Assembly: GCA_946886175.1 (NCBI GenBank)
Contig: CAMPIA010000013.1
Span: 1-14,250 of the forward strand
Direction: 5' to 3'
Origin: an uncultured Altererythrobacter sp.
GTDB taxonomy: Bacteria > Pseudomonadota > Alphaproteobacteria > Sphingomonadales > Sphingomonadaceae
Length of the DNA: 14,250 bases
Each line of letters begins with the position of its first letter. Positions within the stretch are counted from its first letter, which is position 1. The position numbers were made by a program, and so were the translations under genes. Below, piece after piece: positions 13,708-14,250 of this stretch. Below the pieces are notes generated by a model. The model saw only the letters and a program-made list of their open reading frames with translations. It did not search any database and was not told where the DNA came from.

Positions 13708-14250
13708 ATGGATCGTAATGAAACGCACGAGCGGCGCAAAAAGCGCCCGCCCAGGCCGCTGGACGCTGCGCGGCTGGAGGAACTCGCGCTGTCCTACGTC
13801 GCGCGTTTCGCGACCAGCGGAGCCAAGCTCGAGAGCTATCTGGTGCGCAAGCTGCGCGAGCGCGGGTGGGAAGGCGAGCGCCCCGCCGAGCCCGCCGCGA
13901 TCGCCGCACGGTTCGCCGAACTGGGTTACATCGACGACGAAGCCTACGCCCGCGCGCGCGCCGGGGGGCTGCTGCGGCGCGGCTATGGCGCGCGGCGGGT
14001 CGAGCAGGCCCTCCGCGGCGCGGGCATCGCCGAGGAAGTGCGCGCCGAAGTCGAGCCGGGGGAACACGCGCGGCGCGCCGCGGCACTGGCGCTGGCGCGC
14101 AAGCGGCGCTTCGGCCCGTTCGGCAGCCCACCGCCCGATCGCGAGCGGCGCGAGAAGCAGGTCGCCGCGATGATTCGCGCGGGGCATGGATTCGACGCGG
14201 CGCGCGCGGTATTGGATGCAGCGAGCGCGGACGAGGTCGAACGATGGGTC
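13708..14250 (+). CDS. recX: Regulatory protein RecX, 3' end beyond window
   Basis: The frame is open from the ATG to the right edge, giving 181 residues without a stop. RecX binds RecA filaments and tunes recombination and SOS activity. The three-helix tandem repeats of the family are visible: ELALSYVARFATSGAKLESY (25-44) with LVRKLRERG; FAELGYIDDEAYARA (69-83) followed by GLLRRGYGARRVEQALRGAGI (87-107); and a third repeat, ALALARKRRFGPFG (126-139) to VAAMIRAGHGFDAARAVL (152-169). The N-terminus is Arg/Lys-rich (HERRKKRPPRP). Length is already typical, so the stop should be close. GGAGGAG lies about 19 bases before the ATG, which is too far; a GTG at 13690 is in frame but too near it, so the start is uncertain. 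recA is not in the window. Confidence 0.85.
   Translation, partial: MDRNETHERRKKRPPRPLDAARLEELALSYVARFATSGAKLESYLVRKLRERGWEGERPAEPAAIAARFAELGYIDDEAYARARAGGLLRRGYGARRVEQALRGAGIAEEVRAEVEPGEHARRAAALALARKRRFGPFGSPPPDRERREKQVAAMIRAGHGFDAARAVLDAASADEVERWV

Noticed and set aside
1..14250. Mobile element, prophage, defence system, CRISPR or RNA gene
   Set aside because: I found no transposase, integrase, terminal repeats, spacer array, tRNA-like fold or toxin-antitoxin pair. Codon use and base composition look even across the window.

Overview
The window is high-GC (roughly two thirds G+C by eye) chromosomal DNA from an alphaproteobacterium, most likely Sphingomonadales and plausibly the Erythrobacteraceae. 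The basis is the codon use, a large TonB-dependent receptor with its own promoter, a stand-alone TonB-like transducer, the RecX sequence style and the family mix. This placement is a judgement from protein character; no database search was possible. Genes are closely packed. I see no tRNA, rRNA, CRISPR array, insertion sequence, integrase or phage gene, and no gap over 300 bases.

Layout. (1) 1-1577: a small unknown protein (+) converges on a PilZ-domain protein (-), followed by a YhhQ-type queuosine-precursor transporter (-). (2) 1706-3956: a concentrative nucleoside transporter (CNT) and an isopenicillin-N-synthase-like Fe(II)/2-oxoglutarate oxygenase, 10 bp apart on + and probably one operon. 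(3) 3957-6823: a 238-bp regulatory gap with a candidate Pho box, then an 826-residue TonB-dependent receptor closed by a strong hairpin terminator. (4) 6824-7534: a TonB-family energy transducer. (5) 7593-9442: manC and manA overlapping by four bases (ATGA), which together interconvert fructose-6-phosphate, mannose-6-phosphate and mannose-1-phosphate and make GDP-mannose for surface glycans. (6) 9447-11717 on the minus strand: telA, then an XpaC-like membrane protein, then a PHA-system-family protein, headed by a good sigma-70-type promoter overlapped by a palindrome. (7) 11837-13576 (-): an orphan fatty acyl-AMP ligase. (8) 13708 to the right edge (+): recX, cut by the window end, divergent from the ligase across a 131-bp gap with a perfect 14-bp palindrome.

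How it fits together. Most of this is housekeeping and envelope biology: nucleoside and queuosine-precursor uptake, outer-membrane import with energy coupling, GDP-mannose supply, and lipid activation. I do not see a clearly new multi-gene system. The parts most worth following are the transporter-oxygenase pair (possible nucleoside or nucleobase oxidation), the candidate phosphate-responsive receptor, the telA/xpaC/PHA-family operon with its palindromic promoter, and the acyl-AMP ligase with no visible acceptor gene.
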